The notes: generated by a model from the letters alone, not told the origin. A stretch of 64,000 nucleotides of DNA from Brachypodium distachyon (GCF_000005505.3 NC_016133.3:33194737-33258736), one strand, 5' to 3'; positions 11,271 through 22,900 are shown, counted from the stretch's first letter. Numbers and translations: made by a program.

Positions 11271-11970
11271 AATAGTTTCTTAATAAAAATTTATTTACCC
11301 ATATGTAGTATGCATTCACGAGAAAAGCAAATCTGATTGTACAAGTACACTCTTGAGCTATCCAGCCACACATCACGCTTTGAGATTCAGAGAAGAACTT
11401 CTCGCTCAGTCATCACATGCATCTCTCCTTTTGAAAATATATATATAGCGCGCCATGACATAAAGGCACATGTAGGACCTATGTTCCGTCCCTAAACCAT
11501 GCCTTCTCGTGATCCCTCCTTCACCTCCGCCCCTTCTTCCCCGGATGCTCCCCTGAAGCTTATCTTCTTCCACTCTCTTCCATAAAAGGAAAATAAACTC
11601 ATCCCAAATTTGCCAGAAAATTGATAATTCGCCACATTCGAAGCCTGAATCCACGTCTTCTTCCCAAATTGTTTCCTCAAAAAAGCGTCCCCTAATTTTC
11701 TGTGATTTTTCCGCGCGCATTAAGTTTTTCAAAAAGATAAAAAACAAGGAAAATCCGTCGAACGGCGATTAAAAGCAATTCAGTCCAAAAACTTCATAAA
11801 ATCCATAAACACCAATGAAAACAACATATAAAACTTCGAAAGAAATAGATACGTTTGGGACGTATAACTGCTAAGGATGGATCTCTTGGTCCTATACATG
11901 ACAACATTTAGTTGATCCCACATTTCAAGAAGTTAGCCTAGGAACGACAAAGGGGCTTGACTAGATGGTA
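11271..11970. other. Intergenic with a possible gypsy relic
   Basis: No reliable gene. The 113-codon minus-strand ORF at 11406-11747 has no recognisable domain. The stretch 11770-11870 (AAAATCCATAAACACCAATG, then GATACGTTTGGGACGTAT) resembles non-coding parts of large cereal gypsy elements, but this is from memory of such sequences and is weak. Confidence 0.3.
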
Positions 11971-11974
11971 ACAC

Positions 11975-12395
11975 TCTGTGGGCATTCATGATGTTGGTAT
12001 GGACGGATGAGGGCGCAAACTGCTATGTGGAAAACCGAGTTGTGCAATAAGACCTATGATAAAAGTCTATTTACTCTAATATATAAGATAAAGAATCATT
12101 CAATACGATGTAGATGCAAGGAACGGATAACAGGGTTAAGGGCAAAAAAATAGAATTTCAAGGTGAGCATATGAAGTCTCCTTCAGTGCAATTGTGTTTT
12201 CGAAACAATATTAAAGCACACCAAATATGTCACTGCATGTGCAAGGAAGAGATATAAATTACTTTACGTGCAATTCCTCTATGGGAAACAATTATTAGTT
12301 GTTCCGAGAGAAGTATTGTGATTTGTGAGTGCAGAATGATGAGAGCATGTTGAGTAACGATGGCTTGCCAAGGAATTTCCAGATCATTGGAAAGG
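11975..12395 (+). repeat. Downstream NAC-unit segment, copy A
   Basis: About 420 bp non-coding that reappears at 24272-24668 with moderate divergence. Landmarks are GGTATGGACGGATGA, TTCAATACG and GAGTGCAGAATGATGAGA. It shows that the duplicated unit extends well beyond the NAC reading frame. Confidence 0.75.
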
Positions 12396-13040
12396 TCAAA
12401 GGGGCTCTGTTGTGCTGGGTTGGAAGAAGGTGATTGAGCCCTTTCATCTCTGCAAACTGCACCAACAACATGGATCTCTCCTGATCTAGACAAGTCTTCA
12501 TCGACATTACTTTTTGTGAATCGATCCCGTTATAGGAGCTATCCAGCCCTGTACATGAGCAGTAGCCAGTTGTCTTCTCTCTACCAAGATTTTTCAAGCA
12601 ACATCTCTAGATCAACAATGTACTTTGTTACAGAGCCAAATGTTGACAAGGGTCGACAATAAGCCAAATGGCCGAATGATTGTGTTCGCATGGAATAGCG
12701 CCAAGGAGGTAGAGGAAGGCCGTTCGGCGCTGCACTCTCCTTTGTCAAGATGGAAGTGGAGAGGGTCTCGAAGGGCAAATATCATCCAGGTCCATGTCCA
12801 TATCCAGCTCTCCGCCCATTGTTCACACAAGAAAGTAATCCAAGGGCGCAACCGTCTGTCCATAACTCCATATCCATACTGCCAGATGCTCACGTATCCA
12901 TGAAGACCCATGGTACAAGAATGTTACAACGACAACAACATAAATGACCCCACGACGTACCAACATGGCAAAAACAAGGCAACAATGACATAGCTAAGCT
13001 GAAAGTAAAAGTTAAGCTAAACATCAGCAAGATCGAGGAA
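12396..13040. other. Intergenic, no gene recognised
   Basis: A minus-strand open frame of 99 codons (12612-12911) and shorter ones overlap here, but none has a recognisable domain. From about 12960 the sequence matches 445-500, marking the start of the second copy of the F-box block. Confidence 0.4.
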
Positions 13041-13427
13041 CAATTAAAGTTTTGGGGAGTAGAACATAGGGTTGCGCTTTGGAATAGAAGTTAGGGTTGC
13101 GTCTTTTATATGACTACTATCCACTGTCTACGACCACATGTCAACATGCCTGCTCCATGAGTTCGCGAGCACCTGCACGCAGGAATCCATGAAGCAAAAA
13201 GCACGTGCAGGTTCCATCGAAACTCCCCGCACATCGTTGACAGAACCTGAAACGCATCCATTCGATCCGTGAGAATTTGGAGTCGATTTCCCCACATTCC
13301 TTCCGTCAGAAGCAGCCGCAACTCGCACCCCCATCGACCGCTGACAAAAGTCACGGTGTTCAGCACGGCTGTTGTTCCATGGTGACCAACGGCGCCAGCA
13401 GGGACTGGTCCTCGTTGCCGGTGGAGC

Positions 13428-14654
13428 TGTTAGAATAATCTTGTTGTATGAGTCCGTTTAGGACTGGTCGGTCCTGAGTTTGAGTAGTAGCACGAGTATG
13501 AGTCTAATTAGTTTTGCACATGAAGTCCTAGTTGTATTAGGATTAGGTGATTTTGGGTGTATATATAGATGCACCAGGGTCAGCTTTTGTAACGTGAGAT
13601 TTGAGATATTGAGAAGAAATAAGAAGAGAGGCACGACTGGTGCCTCTGGCCAAATAAATTCCCGATCATGTGCGTCTTCATGTGATTGATCTTTGGGCAA
13701 ACCCAACATTTGGTATCAGAGCGAGGTCCAAGATTTGAAGACGCGCTTGCCCCGGGGAGGCGATGTGCTAGCGCCTCGGGGCGGGCAATCAGCGGTAGAG
13801 TGGTGTCTGCGGATAATTGCGGGCGGACTGTGGCTGTGCTCGGAGCGACGTTCAGCAGATCAGATAGAACTATCGTCGCGGTGGACCGATCTCCTAGTAA
13901 CAGGAGATCATCCTAATTGTCGGAAAATACTCGACATCGGGTCAAGCTGCGTATGTACGTCCAGGTCAGCGTCTGTGAGTCGTGGTTGTGTCCAAGTGAT
14001 CGTCTGTGTGGGACTCTGTTGCAGTGTAAATACGTCACGGTCGAAAGTCTGTCCGATGAGGTGTATCATCGAGGGCGAAGGACGTGCGTGCAGATAAGGT
14101 GGCGGGTGGTCATCTGTATGTCTCGGCGAGGAGATGAAGCTCAAGAGTATTGTGAGGCAATAACCAGTGATGAGTCTCTTCAGTGATGCCATGTTCCCTG
14201 CATGAGACTATGTGATTAGTAGCATGTGGATGTTTTGCGCTAGGAATGGACAGTATTGCCACAGGATGTACGGTATAGTGCACAAGGTTAGTGTGGCTGT
14301 GAGTCAAGATCATACGTTGAGCTGAGTCGCCAAGTCGTGAAGTTGCGGAGAGTCAAGATCAAGAGGAGCACATGATACAAGTCAAGATTAGGGGTAGATC
14401 GTTAGAATAATCTTGTTGTATGAGTACGTTTAGCACTGGTCGGTCCTGAGTTCGAGTAGTAGCACTAGTATGAGTCTAATTAATTTTGCACATTAAGTCC
14501 TAGTCGTATTAGGATTATGTGATTTTGGGTGTATATATAAATGCACCGGGTCAGCTTTTGTAACGTGGGGATTTGAGATATTGAGAAGAAATAAGAAGAG
14601 AGGCACCACTCTGGCCAAATAAATTGACTGTATTATCTTTGGGCAAAACCAACA
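13428..14654 (+). mobile_element. Non-autonomous copia-type LTR element, complete, 1227 bp
   Basis: The 5' LTR (13428-13708, 281 bp) starts TGTTAGAATAATC and ends ACCCAACA. The 3' LTR (14400-14654, 255 bp) starts CGTTAGAATAATC and ends AACCAACA, and differs by small deletions. The primer-binding site TGGTATCAGAGC (13711-13722) matches the initiator-methionine tRNA site of copia elements. A 5-bp duplication GGAGC flanks the whole (13423-13427, 14655-14659). The internal 0.69 kb has no gag or pol, so movement would need proteins from another element. It splits the F-box codons of copy 2. Confidence 0.92.
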
Positions 14655-14955
14655 GGAGCTCCTGCTGCCCGTATTCGCGCTGCTCCTCTCCCACGCGGAC
14701 CGCGTCCGCTTCCGCGCCCTGTCCGCGCTAGCGCCGCCGGGGCGTGGCGCCCGCAGCCCTGGCTCGTGAGCTCCCCCACCGACGGATCTGGCCAGGCGTG
14801 GCCAGGTCCTTCTTCTGGCTCTCCCAGGCCGCCGGCCTCCACAAGTTCCCCGCCGCAATGCCGCCCGGGCTGGAGTACCTCTCGTCGTCTTCCCACGGCC
14901 ACGGGTACCTCGTGCTCTCCGATCCCTGCACGCTGCTCAACCCTGGCACGGGCAG

Positions 14956-15552
14956 CAGGGGCGGAGGCAGCCTAATGCCAGCCATTTGTGCAAAGTATTA
15001 GTACTTGTGTATTTCCTGTACAAAAAATAAATAGTATTTGTGTTTTTATACTATGTAAGACAGTTAGTTTATGCCGTGCCTTGTTTAATTAGCTAGCCTT
15101 GCATAGTTTGTGCCTTGATTAGCTAGCTTTGTAGAGTTTGTGCCATCCACTGTTTTACATGTTTTCATGTTCATTTGGCGTTGACCGTGTCGAGGTGTGT
15201 GTTTTATACTCCATTGAAGAAATGGTGTATCGCAAAAGATAAAATTTGCCAAACACGTGTCATATGCCGCCGTCTATACCCCCAGATGGTATACCTACCG
15301 TCTTTCAGATCGTCTCTTGTAAAAAAAAAAAGCTGAGAAACATAATTTCTCGGTCGATCGATCATGTGCGTCCAAAGTAATGATCGTACGGTTGAGAAGG
15401 CGTCGGCTGAGAACAACACAATCTCAAAGAGGATCGTACGTCCGAGAAAGCGTCGACTGAGAAAAACACAATCTCAGGCGACTGAGCCCAAGCAAAACCG
15501 GAAAAAAAAAACCTTGTGCATATCCATGCTCGAAATCCTGGCTCCGCCGCTG
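14956..15552. mobile_element. Non-autonomous hAT element, 597 bp
   Basis: Terminal inverted repeats CAGGGGCGGAGGCAGC and, inverted, CAGCGGCGGAGCCAGG. A perfect 8-bp target duplication ACGGGCAG lies at 14948-14955 and 15553-15560. Eight-base duplications and CAGGGGCGGA ends are typical of grass hAT elements. No transposase is encoded. Confidence 0.93.
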
Positions 15553-16550
15553 ACGGGCAGGCGGGTCCCCCCCCCCCAACCCAATCGGATTATACGTCGC
15601 CTTCAAGACCCACATCTGTGCCATCGTCCGCGATCTCGACCGCGGTGTCGGCTCGGCCGCGCCGTCTTCCAGCTCGAGTTCGTCGACGGCAAAGGATTCT
15701 GCGAGGATGAGTTCCCTAGAGGGGGCGCCTTCACCGTTGACACGCACCGGCCGGGTGGAGTGCGACGGCCAGCTGCTGCTCGTGCGGGTGCGCAACTGGG
15801 AGTCCGGGACGACTAGAGCTCGGACAACGACCTACGGCTACGAGATAACGACAGCATAGCCACTGCCAACGAGGTCGGGCAGCAGGCGAATGGTGCAGGG
15901 TGGATCTAGTCGGCGGTATGGCGGGGTGCGGCTGGTGCAGGTGGGTCGCCTCGGCTGGTGCAGGTACATGCTGCTCCTGGGGCAGAAACGCGTTTCGCGC
16001 TCTCGCCGGCGGAATTCCCGGCGTGCCGCGCCAACTGCGTCTACCTCCTAGACAGGCAGGGCCACCCCAACGACGTTGTCACGGTGGTGGACATGGGGAG
16101 CCGCCGCGCCTAGACAGGCATAGCCGCCGCCCAGACGAGGGCCGGAGGCTCGCCCCGGTTGGGTGTGTCTAGCGAATCATCAGTAAGAGCTGATACTTGA
16201 AGTATTACTCATTTTATTATGATTTCGAATTTACTTGTTTCTGTGTGAGTTATGCTCCTTGAATTGGGCTGGGCATCGTTAGCACCATGGATTTCTTTGG
16301 CATCATATGAATTCCGAAAATTGGGCGACGATAGATGCATTTTGTGGGGCTCAAAATTCTGACCATAGAAACAAATAGATACACATATCGCTCTGTCTCG
16401 TCTTTCAGATCCAATGTTGTTTCGATAAAGTTTATTGGACCCAACAAACGTTGATTTTGACACATTTTACTTTGGCTCAGACCTCTACTACCCCTTTTGT
16501 GTCAACCTAGCGGAGGCTCTCGGGCTCAGTTAACACCCTGCTGTCTGTAG

Positions 16551-18250
16551 TGTTAATCTCGTTCAGCTATTTATCCGGTACTGCAGTTTTTCTGTTAGCA
16601 GATAGCGTTTACTTCAGCTAATAACTTGTCCGTCCGTGGACTGTTTCAGCCATACTATGTAATGGTATGACTCGTAGTTATCTCCTTTACGTTTGTTAGT
16701 TGGAGCCCACTGAGTTTCGGTCGTGGGATGGCGCGACAATAGTGGGACGAAGTGGGCTAGTCGTTGTGTTTCTGTTACGGCATGTACTGACGAATAAAAG
16801 GAATGAAAACGGAAAAGCAGCGGACGGTTGCACGCTGCGCAAATCTCTTGTGTTTTCCTCTTCGTCTATCCACCTACGAGTGAGCGAGAGTGAGAGACAT
16901 TGCCATTGCAACTTCAAGTGGTATCAGAGCCTGATCTGGTTCTGGTGATCGCCGGTCATGTCGCATGCTGGAGGAGAGCGAGCCGCATCCCGGTCTGTGA
17001 CTCTCACGCACGTTGAGCCATGGCCGGAGCCGCGGGAGACGACGCGACGCACAAGTCGTCGTGCAGCAGCAGGAGGTGGTGCGCGAGGTGAGCGGCGGCA
17101 GCGCCGTGACGTTCCCCATGTTGACGCGCACCAACTACGCGGATTGGGCCATCCTTATGCGCGTCCAACTCCAGGGCGCTGGGCTCTGGGAGGCGTTCGA
17201 AGGCCTGGACACGTCGAGGAGGCAGGAGCGGCAGGTGTTCGGTGCCATCCTGCGCTCGGTGCCACTCGACATGATGCGCGTGATCGCGGCCAAGGACAAC
17301 GCGCAAGAAGCCTGGGACGCCATCAAGCTGATGCACGCCGGCGTCGAGCGCGTCCGCGAGGCGAAGGCCCAGAAGCTGCGCAAGGAGTACGAGAACCTAG
17401 CGTTCAAGAGCGGCGAGTCGATCAAAGATTTCGCGCTTCAGCTGACTGGAATTGTGACTGACCTGCAGCAGGTTGGCGACGACATCACGGAGGAGAAGAC
17501 GGTGAAGAAGTTGCTGCGTTCGGTGTCGGTAAGAATCAAGCCGGTTGCCGTGGCGATGGAATCATGCCTCGACTTCTCCAACATGTCCATAGAGGAGCTC
17601 TTGCGCCGGCTCTCCGCCGCCGAGGACGGGCTCAATCCAGAGCCTGAGGTGGGCAGAAAATTGCTGTTCATAGAGGAGGAGTGGCGCCAACGCAGCTGCG
17701 GGTCTAACTCCGGTGGCTCAGGCGACAAGAAGGGCAAGTCCCCCGTCGCCACAGAGAAATCTGGGGGTGGCAGCGCCTGTGGATCCGGCGAGAAGAAGAA
17801 GAGGATCTGCTGGTACTGCGGCAAGCCCAGCCACTGGGCAGACGAGTGCCGGAAAAAGGCTCGCGATGAGAAGCTGAAGGGCGAGCAGGTCAACCTAACC
17901 GCCACCGCCAAGGACCATGAGCCGGCACTCCTGATGGCGCGCGTCTGTGAACTGGAGGCGCCGGTTGATGACTCCACGCCGGCAGTGTTCTTGAACGAGG
18001 AGAAAGTGGTTCCTGTGTACGCCAGTGCCGGTGTCTGGTACGCGGACACAGGAGCCACGAGCCACATGACCGGCGACAAGGGCGTTTTCACGACGCTCGA
18101 CGAGTCTGTCCACGGGAAAGTGAAGTTCGGGGATGGTTCACTTGTGGACATCCGCGGCAAAGGCAGCGTTCTCTTCAGCTGTTCGTCCGGTGACCAAAGG
18201 ATCTTGTCAGAGGTATACTATATTCCCAGGTTACGATCGAATATTGTTTC
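16551..18250 (+). mobile_element. Truncated Ty1/copia retrotransposon (5' half)
   Basis: A probable 5' LTR (16551-16916, TGTTAATC to ACTTCA) is followed by the primer-binding site TGGTATCAGAGCCTGAT at 16919-16935 and the gag frame. The element is cut off at 18250, where a gypsy LTR begins (TGTCGCACC at 18251). Protease is only begun, and integrase, RT and the 3' LTR are absent from the window. Confidence 0.85.
17013..18250 (+). CDS. Copia Gag polyprotein with start of protease, truncated
   Basis: Open for about 413 codons of retroelement sequence; the ORF then runs on into the adjacent LTR to 18470. The N-terminal part (FPMLTRTNYADWAILMRVQL, GLWEAF) is the UBN2-type Gag of plant copia elements. 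A CCHC zinc knuckle (CWYCGKPSHWADEC) lies at residues about 266-279. The aspartic protease active site DTGATSHMTG starts near residue 344. Gag would form the particle and bind the RNA. The first in-frame ATG before the Gag domain is 17013. No stops occur, so truncation by the LTR at 18251 is the visible defect. Confidence 0.88.
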
Positions 18251-19180
18251 TGTCGCACCAGTGGCACCCGGGGTACCACCGTTGCATGACGCGTGGGTCG
18301 CATCCCTGGCTTCCCAGAAGAATCTCACCCCGGGCGGCAACGTGCGGGCTGCCCGGCAAGCTACCAGCCCGGAAGGGCTAGCGGGGCTTCAGGGAATAAT
18401 CCTGCCTGGGCACCTCCCGGGAAGTCACTTGCCGGGAGGAGGTGTTCCCGGGCGCAGGTTCCCGCCGTGAGGGCGGGGCCGAGCGAGCAGAGCAGCGGCG
18501 CCACGTGGGCGGGCGGCAAGCGCCCAGTGTGCAGTCTCGTCAGGGCAAGGAGTGAAGCGCACGACGCATTTAATGAGCCGACAGGAGGGGCATTATCCGT
18601 TTAGTCGGACGAACAGTGGCTGTCCAGTCCTATTTTCTAGGCCCTAGACCCCTAGCCGTGGGGTTGGCGCTCATGCATGCATGCCAGCGCACCGAGGAGG
18701 AGCTGCCCGAGCTCCTTGCTCGCCAATTGTAAACCATGCACCGTGGCACCTGTGGTATCCTCTTGGATATAAAAGGAGGACCCCCGCCAACGGTCAAAGG
18801 GTTCGTTTTTCGTTTGTTCGTTTCCTTGTCTATTCGCTTCGTTCGCTGGTTGGTTTGCTGAGCCAACTAATAGTGCAACACTGGCAGTAGCCCGAAGTAC
18901 GGAAGAACGCTTAGCCAAAAAGAGGCCACCCAGGGGCTTCTCCCGGCAACCTGTAAACAGCCGGTTTCACAGTAATACAAGCTCAGACAAGCAGGACGTA
19001 GGGTTTTACACCGCAAGGTGGCCCGAACCTGGGTAAAAAGAGTGTGCATGTGTTCTTAGTGTCTTCATATGCTTTGCATTGGCCCCGCCGGCGATCGCCG
19101 GAGCGATCCCCGTAGCCCACTGCTGAACCTAAAAAGGGGGTGCCCACGCATCCCTGGTGTCGGAGCCCCGTATGATGACA
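18251..19180 (+). mobile_element. Ty3/gypsy LTR (family G), 930 bp
   Basis: Full-length LTR from TGTCGCACCAGTGGCACCC to GTATGATGACA. TATAAAA lies at 18768-18774 and the R/U5 part contains the CGCAAGGTGGCCCGAACC block seen in the other copies. It is not followed by the primer-binding site found at 35093. Instead, three bases later it joins the antisense gene remnant (from 19184), so an internal deletion has removed most of the element. It abuts the copia Gag on the left. Confidence 0.85.
18768..18774 (+). promoter_or_regulatory. LTR TATA box
   Basis: TATAAAA in a context (then GGAGGA) conserved in the LTRs at 34725-34731, 31460-31466 (minus strand) and 86-92 (minus strand). It would place the transcription start near 18800. 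Confidence 0.7.
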
Positions 19181-19183
19181 TCT

Positions 19184-19994
19184 ATGCAGAAGAATCCGCG
19201 CCGGCGGTGCCTACGGTCGCGGGCGCGTCGCCGAACACCGTCCCGGCGGCGGTGGTAGTCGTCGCCGCCGCTGCGGCCGGCGCAGCAGGGCTTGGTGTGG
19301 GGGCTACTTCTGGACCCTCCGCCGTCCCTATAACCTCGACGTCAGAGTCGAGGTCAACCGCAGTAGCACCCGCTTCCGGTGCGGGTGCGCTTGGGCCTGC
19401 AGCAGCGAGAAATGTGAGAAGTGGGAAGCTAAAGAAGTTGCCTGGAGGCAGACAAGGGGGCTCAGGATCGTTACCTTGCAGGGCCGTTGGGCTTGCGGGG
19501 GGAGCCTTCCCCTCGTCCTCCGTCCCGGAAGGGGTCTCCAGGAGGCTTGCCGCGGGCGGAGTGTCGCCTACGGAAAGAGAAGGTACGGTTACATGAGCAG
19601 CTGACAAATGAAAATGCAGGAAAGGAGGTAGGAAGGAGCTGTACCTGTTGCCAGCGCCACCTCCGTTGGGGCTGGGTCGCCGGCAGGTGCGATGGCGGCG
19701 CCGCTGGCCCCTGTGCCGACCGGGTCAGCAACGATGTCGTCGTCCGCGCGCGCCTTCTTGCTCTTGCCGACGGGGAGTCGACCCTTCCCCTCTTGCCAGC
19801 GCTTGCCGACAAAGCGGCCTTCGGGGGGTTGCGCCGGAGCGTGAAGCCCCGAAAGGCCCCCCCGAGCGGGCAGAGCCGGGGGTGCCCGTGGGGTTGCCGC
19901 GGCCCGGGGCACCGCAGGAACCGATGATGGGGCCGCCGCGACGTCGGGGGCCTTCACCGGTGTGGCGGCCGCCGTGGCCCCGGCAGCTGCTTCA
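19184..19994 (-). pseudogene. Antisense PF04195-type gene of the gypsy family, 3' part only
   Basis: Minus-strand remnant of the gene complete at 54591-57187. It keeps the end of exon 1 (to 19645), intron 1 (19568-19644), exon 2 (19475-19567, 93 bp), intron 2 (19397-19474) and the start of exon 3 (19396 down to about 19184). Introns have GT-AG ends and the same phase-1 positions as in the other copies. The PF04195-like domain itself is missing, and the sequence switches to NAC pseudogene 3 near 19995. Confidence 0.8.
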
Positions 19995-20210
19995 CCCCCA
20001 GCACTGACATATTCACCTTCATCGGGAGCTCCAATGGCTCGCACTTGTTCATGTCCAGCTCTCCTATATATTATTGGTGGTTATGCAGAAGCTCGAGATG
20101 TCCTTCAACTTCAAGTTTTGGTAGAAACTGATGATTTCCTAGTCTGTTGGCAGGAATATGAAACCCGAAGCAAGACCAAGATGCTGTTGCTGCTGGAAGT
20201 GGTCTCCCAT
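19995..20210 (-). pseudogene. NAC pseudogene 3, first exon fragment
   Basis: Minus strand from the ATG at 20210: MGD, a glutamine-rich run, LASGF and a degenerate subdomain A with an in-frame stop. It is nearly the same as the start of pseudogene 5. It is cut at about 19995 by the gypsy remnant and lies head-to-head with pseudogene 4, 368 bp from ATG to ATG. Confidence 0.7.
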
Positions 20211-20578
20211 GGCTCGATCCCTATGTACCTGCCTAGATTATGAAAGTAAAACCTATATGTAAACATAAAAATTTATGCAGGTGGGGGCAATTACTAAACA
20301 CATATAAAATGAAGGAGATGTTTTGTGAAGGAATTTAGTAGAGGAAAGACGATTAAATATGGAGGGACGCATGTGCAGGCAAGGCAGTTGCCACAAAATC
20401 CTTGCCTGCACATGCCTCACTCCCTATTTAATATTCCCTCCCTCCTGAAGCTTCACAAAACATTTATTTCCTCCATTGTATATGTGTCTAGTAATTGCGC
20501 CCTGCTGCAACAATGTTTCTGCTTAATTGCATATAGGTTTCCGTTGTTTAAGCTAGCGAGGTACATAGAAATTGAGCA
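20211..20578. promoter_or_regulatory. Shared upstream region between NAC pseudogenes 3 and 4 (palindromic)
   Basis: The two sides are inverted repeats around about 20395: GCATGTGCAGGCAAGG on the left and CCTTGCCTGCACATGC on the right, separated by some 17 bases. The same structure recurs at 22901-23266. If transcribed it would fold on itself; if promoter-like it would serve both directions. Confidence 0.6.
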
Positions 20579-21560
20579 ATGGGAGACCAGCTGCAGCAGC
20601 ACATCTGGATCTTGCTCCTGGTTTCGGGTACCAGTCGTTAGCCGAGAAACTCATCAGTTTCTACCTAAACATGAAGGTGAAGGACACGGGCTTCTGCACA
20701 ACCGCCATAGGAGAGGTGGACATGAACAAGTGCAAGTCGTGAGACCTCCCTATGAAGGCAAAGATGTCTGGATCATCGGGGGCGAATGAGTATTACTGTC
20801 TACTACAATTAAAGACCCCACGGACCGCATGACCAACCATGCCACTAAGGCCGAGTGCTGGAAGGCCACCGACAAGGACAATGATATTTTCCATGGCCAT
20901 GGCCTCCTTGTTGGCATGAATAAGACACTTGTCTTCTACATTTGCAGGGCTCTCGATGGCAACAAGACGAACTAAATCATGCAGGAGTACATGATCGAAA
21001 GCAACAGTCACAACATGTCTCTTATACCACGAACGACACCATGAATACATCTTCTAATTTGAAGGTACTTGTCGTCATAGTCCTGCACAAACATGAAGTC
21101 CTAAGCGCTTAATTTGCCATAATTTATTTATGTGCTTATTTGTTGCACGATAAGTGGGTGGTTTGCCTGATCTTCCACGAGAGCACCGGGATCAACAAGG
21201 ACGAGGTGGTGCCTTCGTACCCGATGGCGCCCGTGCCTATGACCATGGGAGATCAGTAACAGGGCTACTAGTAACACAACATGCACACAAAAGGTACAAT
21301 TGTCCCCTCTCATGGACCACACCTCCTCTATGTATTAGCTATATAAAATTGTTGGCTCATTGTCGTTGGCGCCACGTCTAGCTAATGACCACTACTTTGG
21401 GAACAACCACGTGTCACCCATGTCTTTCTACCAATATCATATGCATATGCAGACACAATTAGACGCAACGGGGGATGAGGGCTTGATGGTGGAACCGACA
21501 AGTGGACCGTCATCCACTGTGTTGTCAGACCACAATATGGAGCTAATAAATAAATTGAAA
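20579..21560 (+). pseudogene. NAC pseudogene 4
   Basis: Starts MGDQLQQ. With frame changes it gives LAPGF, LISFYLNMKVKDTGFCTTAIGE and VDMNKCKS (subdomains A-B), then a stop, then a KKTL-like part near 20920 (MNKTLVFYICRAL). After an intron-like gap it has KWVVCLIFHESTGINKDEV near 21150 (subdomain E) and a threonine-rich tail. Several stops and shifts rule out a product. It is close in sequence to pseudogene 6 and tail-to-tail with pseudogene 5. Confidence 0.7.
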
Positions 21561-21849
21561 TCCATATTTATATGTTTTATTTTTAAGCAACTAACTTCGT
21601 GGTGTAACATTTTATGGGTTCTAATTAAACAAGATATTTAATTTCTAAGGGTTTGAAACAACATAAGCATTATGTACATCACTAGGTATTTATAGCATGT
21701 GTGGTACATGTAGGTACTTATTACAAAATTCCAATATTAAACACACAAGCTAGCACCAAAGTGCAATGCATGCAGAAGAAACTCAATCGTAACACAATCG
21801 ATCACACACACGCATTAATACAATGCGACTCACTAGAATTTGCTTATTG
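21561..21849. other. AT-rich spacer between convergent NAC pseudogenes
   Basis: No gene, no terminal repeats. Part of it (about 21730-21800) resembles sequence after the NAC tail near 11200-11270, so it is the 3' flank of pseudogene 5. Confidence 0.5.
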
Positions 21850-22900
21850 TAGTCTTGGATGATCAGCAATTCCACATGCCACCCAAGCCCATTTGATCCA
21901 CTAGCGAGTTCTCAGTGGCAGAGGTGGTATTGTGAAACCGTGACACCATGGACAATGGGCCCACTTGTTGGTGCCACCCCTAATATGACATAATTCCGCC
22001 TAATTGTGTTGGCATTTGCATATGATATGTTAGAGAGACATTGGTGACAACTGGTTGTTCCCAAAGTAGTGGTAATTAGATGGAAGTGGCTCCAACGGCG
22101 ATGAGCCAGCATCGTCATACAACAGATACATGGAGGAGGCGGCGTCCATGCAGTAGAGGAGACAATTGTTCTTCTTGTGTTCATGTTGTGATGCTGGTAT
22201 ATATTGAAGACAAGTTGATGATCTCTCAAGGTCATAGGCATGGGTGCCATAGGGTACGACGGCACCACCTCCTTGTTGATCCTAGTGCTCTTGTGGAAGA
22301 TCCTACAAACCACCCACTTGTTCGGCAAGAAATATGCACATAATTAAAATTATGGGAAATCAAGCTTGGGACCTTCAAGTTTGTCCATAACTAAGATGAT
22401 GAGTATCTTCGAATTAGAAAATGTACTAATGGTGTCTTTGATGGTATATAAGAGGGCATCTTGCTATTGTTGCTTTCGATCCTATACTCATGCCCGACCT
22501 AGTTTCTTCTTGCCATCTGGAGCCCTGCCCATGTTGAAGTCAAGCGTCTTCTTCATGCTGATGAGGAGGTCATGGCAATGGAAAATCCACTTGTCCCTGC
22601 CGGAGGCCTTCCAGTATGCTGCCAAGATGGTGAAGTTGGTCCTTTGGCCCATGGGGTCCTTGTGGTAGCAGAATTACCACTCCTTCACCCCCAGCACTGA
22701 CATCTTCGCCTTCATCGGGAGCTCCCATGGCTCACACTTGTTCATGTCCAGCTCTCCTATATATTGGTGGTTATGCAGAAGCTCGAGATGTCCTTCACCT
22801 TCAAGTTTAGGTAGAAACTGATGAGTTCCTCATCTGTCGGCACGAATATGAAACCTGGAGCAAGACCAAGACGTTGTTGCTGCTGGAGGTGGTCTCCCAT
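21850..22900 (-). pseudogene. NAC pseudogene 5
   Basis: Minus strand from the ATG at 22900. Exon 1 has subdomain A (MGD, glutamine run, [21 protein letters not shown]), exon 2 spans roughly 22440-22690, and exon 3 (22328 down to 21912) is open for 138 codons with KWVVCRIFHKSTRINKEVV and a histidine/threonine-rich tail. Exon 3 is the best preserved NAC piece in the window. The early exons carry stops and shifts, so the whole is most likely dead. It pairs head-to-head with pseudogene 6. Confidence 0.72.

Larger units (their letters stand above)
13355..16171 (+). pseudogene. F-box/DUF295 pseudogene (copy 2), twice interrupted
   Basis: Tandem paralogue of the gene at 4840-6123. Upstream similarity starts near 13040. 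The copy lacks the ATG region and shares GGCGCCAGCAGGGACTGGTC with copy 1. A copia-type element is inserted inside the F-box codons (13428-14654) and a hAT element inside the DUF295 part (14956-15552). After the hAT element, about 0.2 kb corresponding to 5300-5480 is missing, apparently through the short homology ATCGGATT. The tail keeps GGAATTCCCGGCGTGCCGCGCC (16011 onward) and ends with frame damage near 16110-16170. No product is expected. Confidence 0.88.

Noticed and set aside
11406..11747. 113-codon minus-strand frame
   Set aside because: No recognisable domain, lysine/glutamate-rich low complexity, not present in the second copy of the unit.
12612..12911. 99-codon minus-strand frame
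   Set aside because: Tryptophan-rich oddity without a known family; overlapping frames on both strands suggest chance.
15569..15580. Run of C bases in the F-box pseudogene as a regulatory site
   Set aside because: It corresponds to CCCACTCCCCCC in copy 1 and is better explained as slippage.
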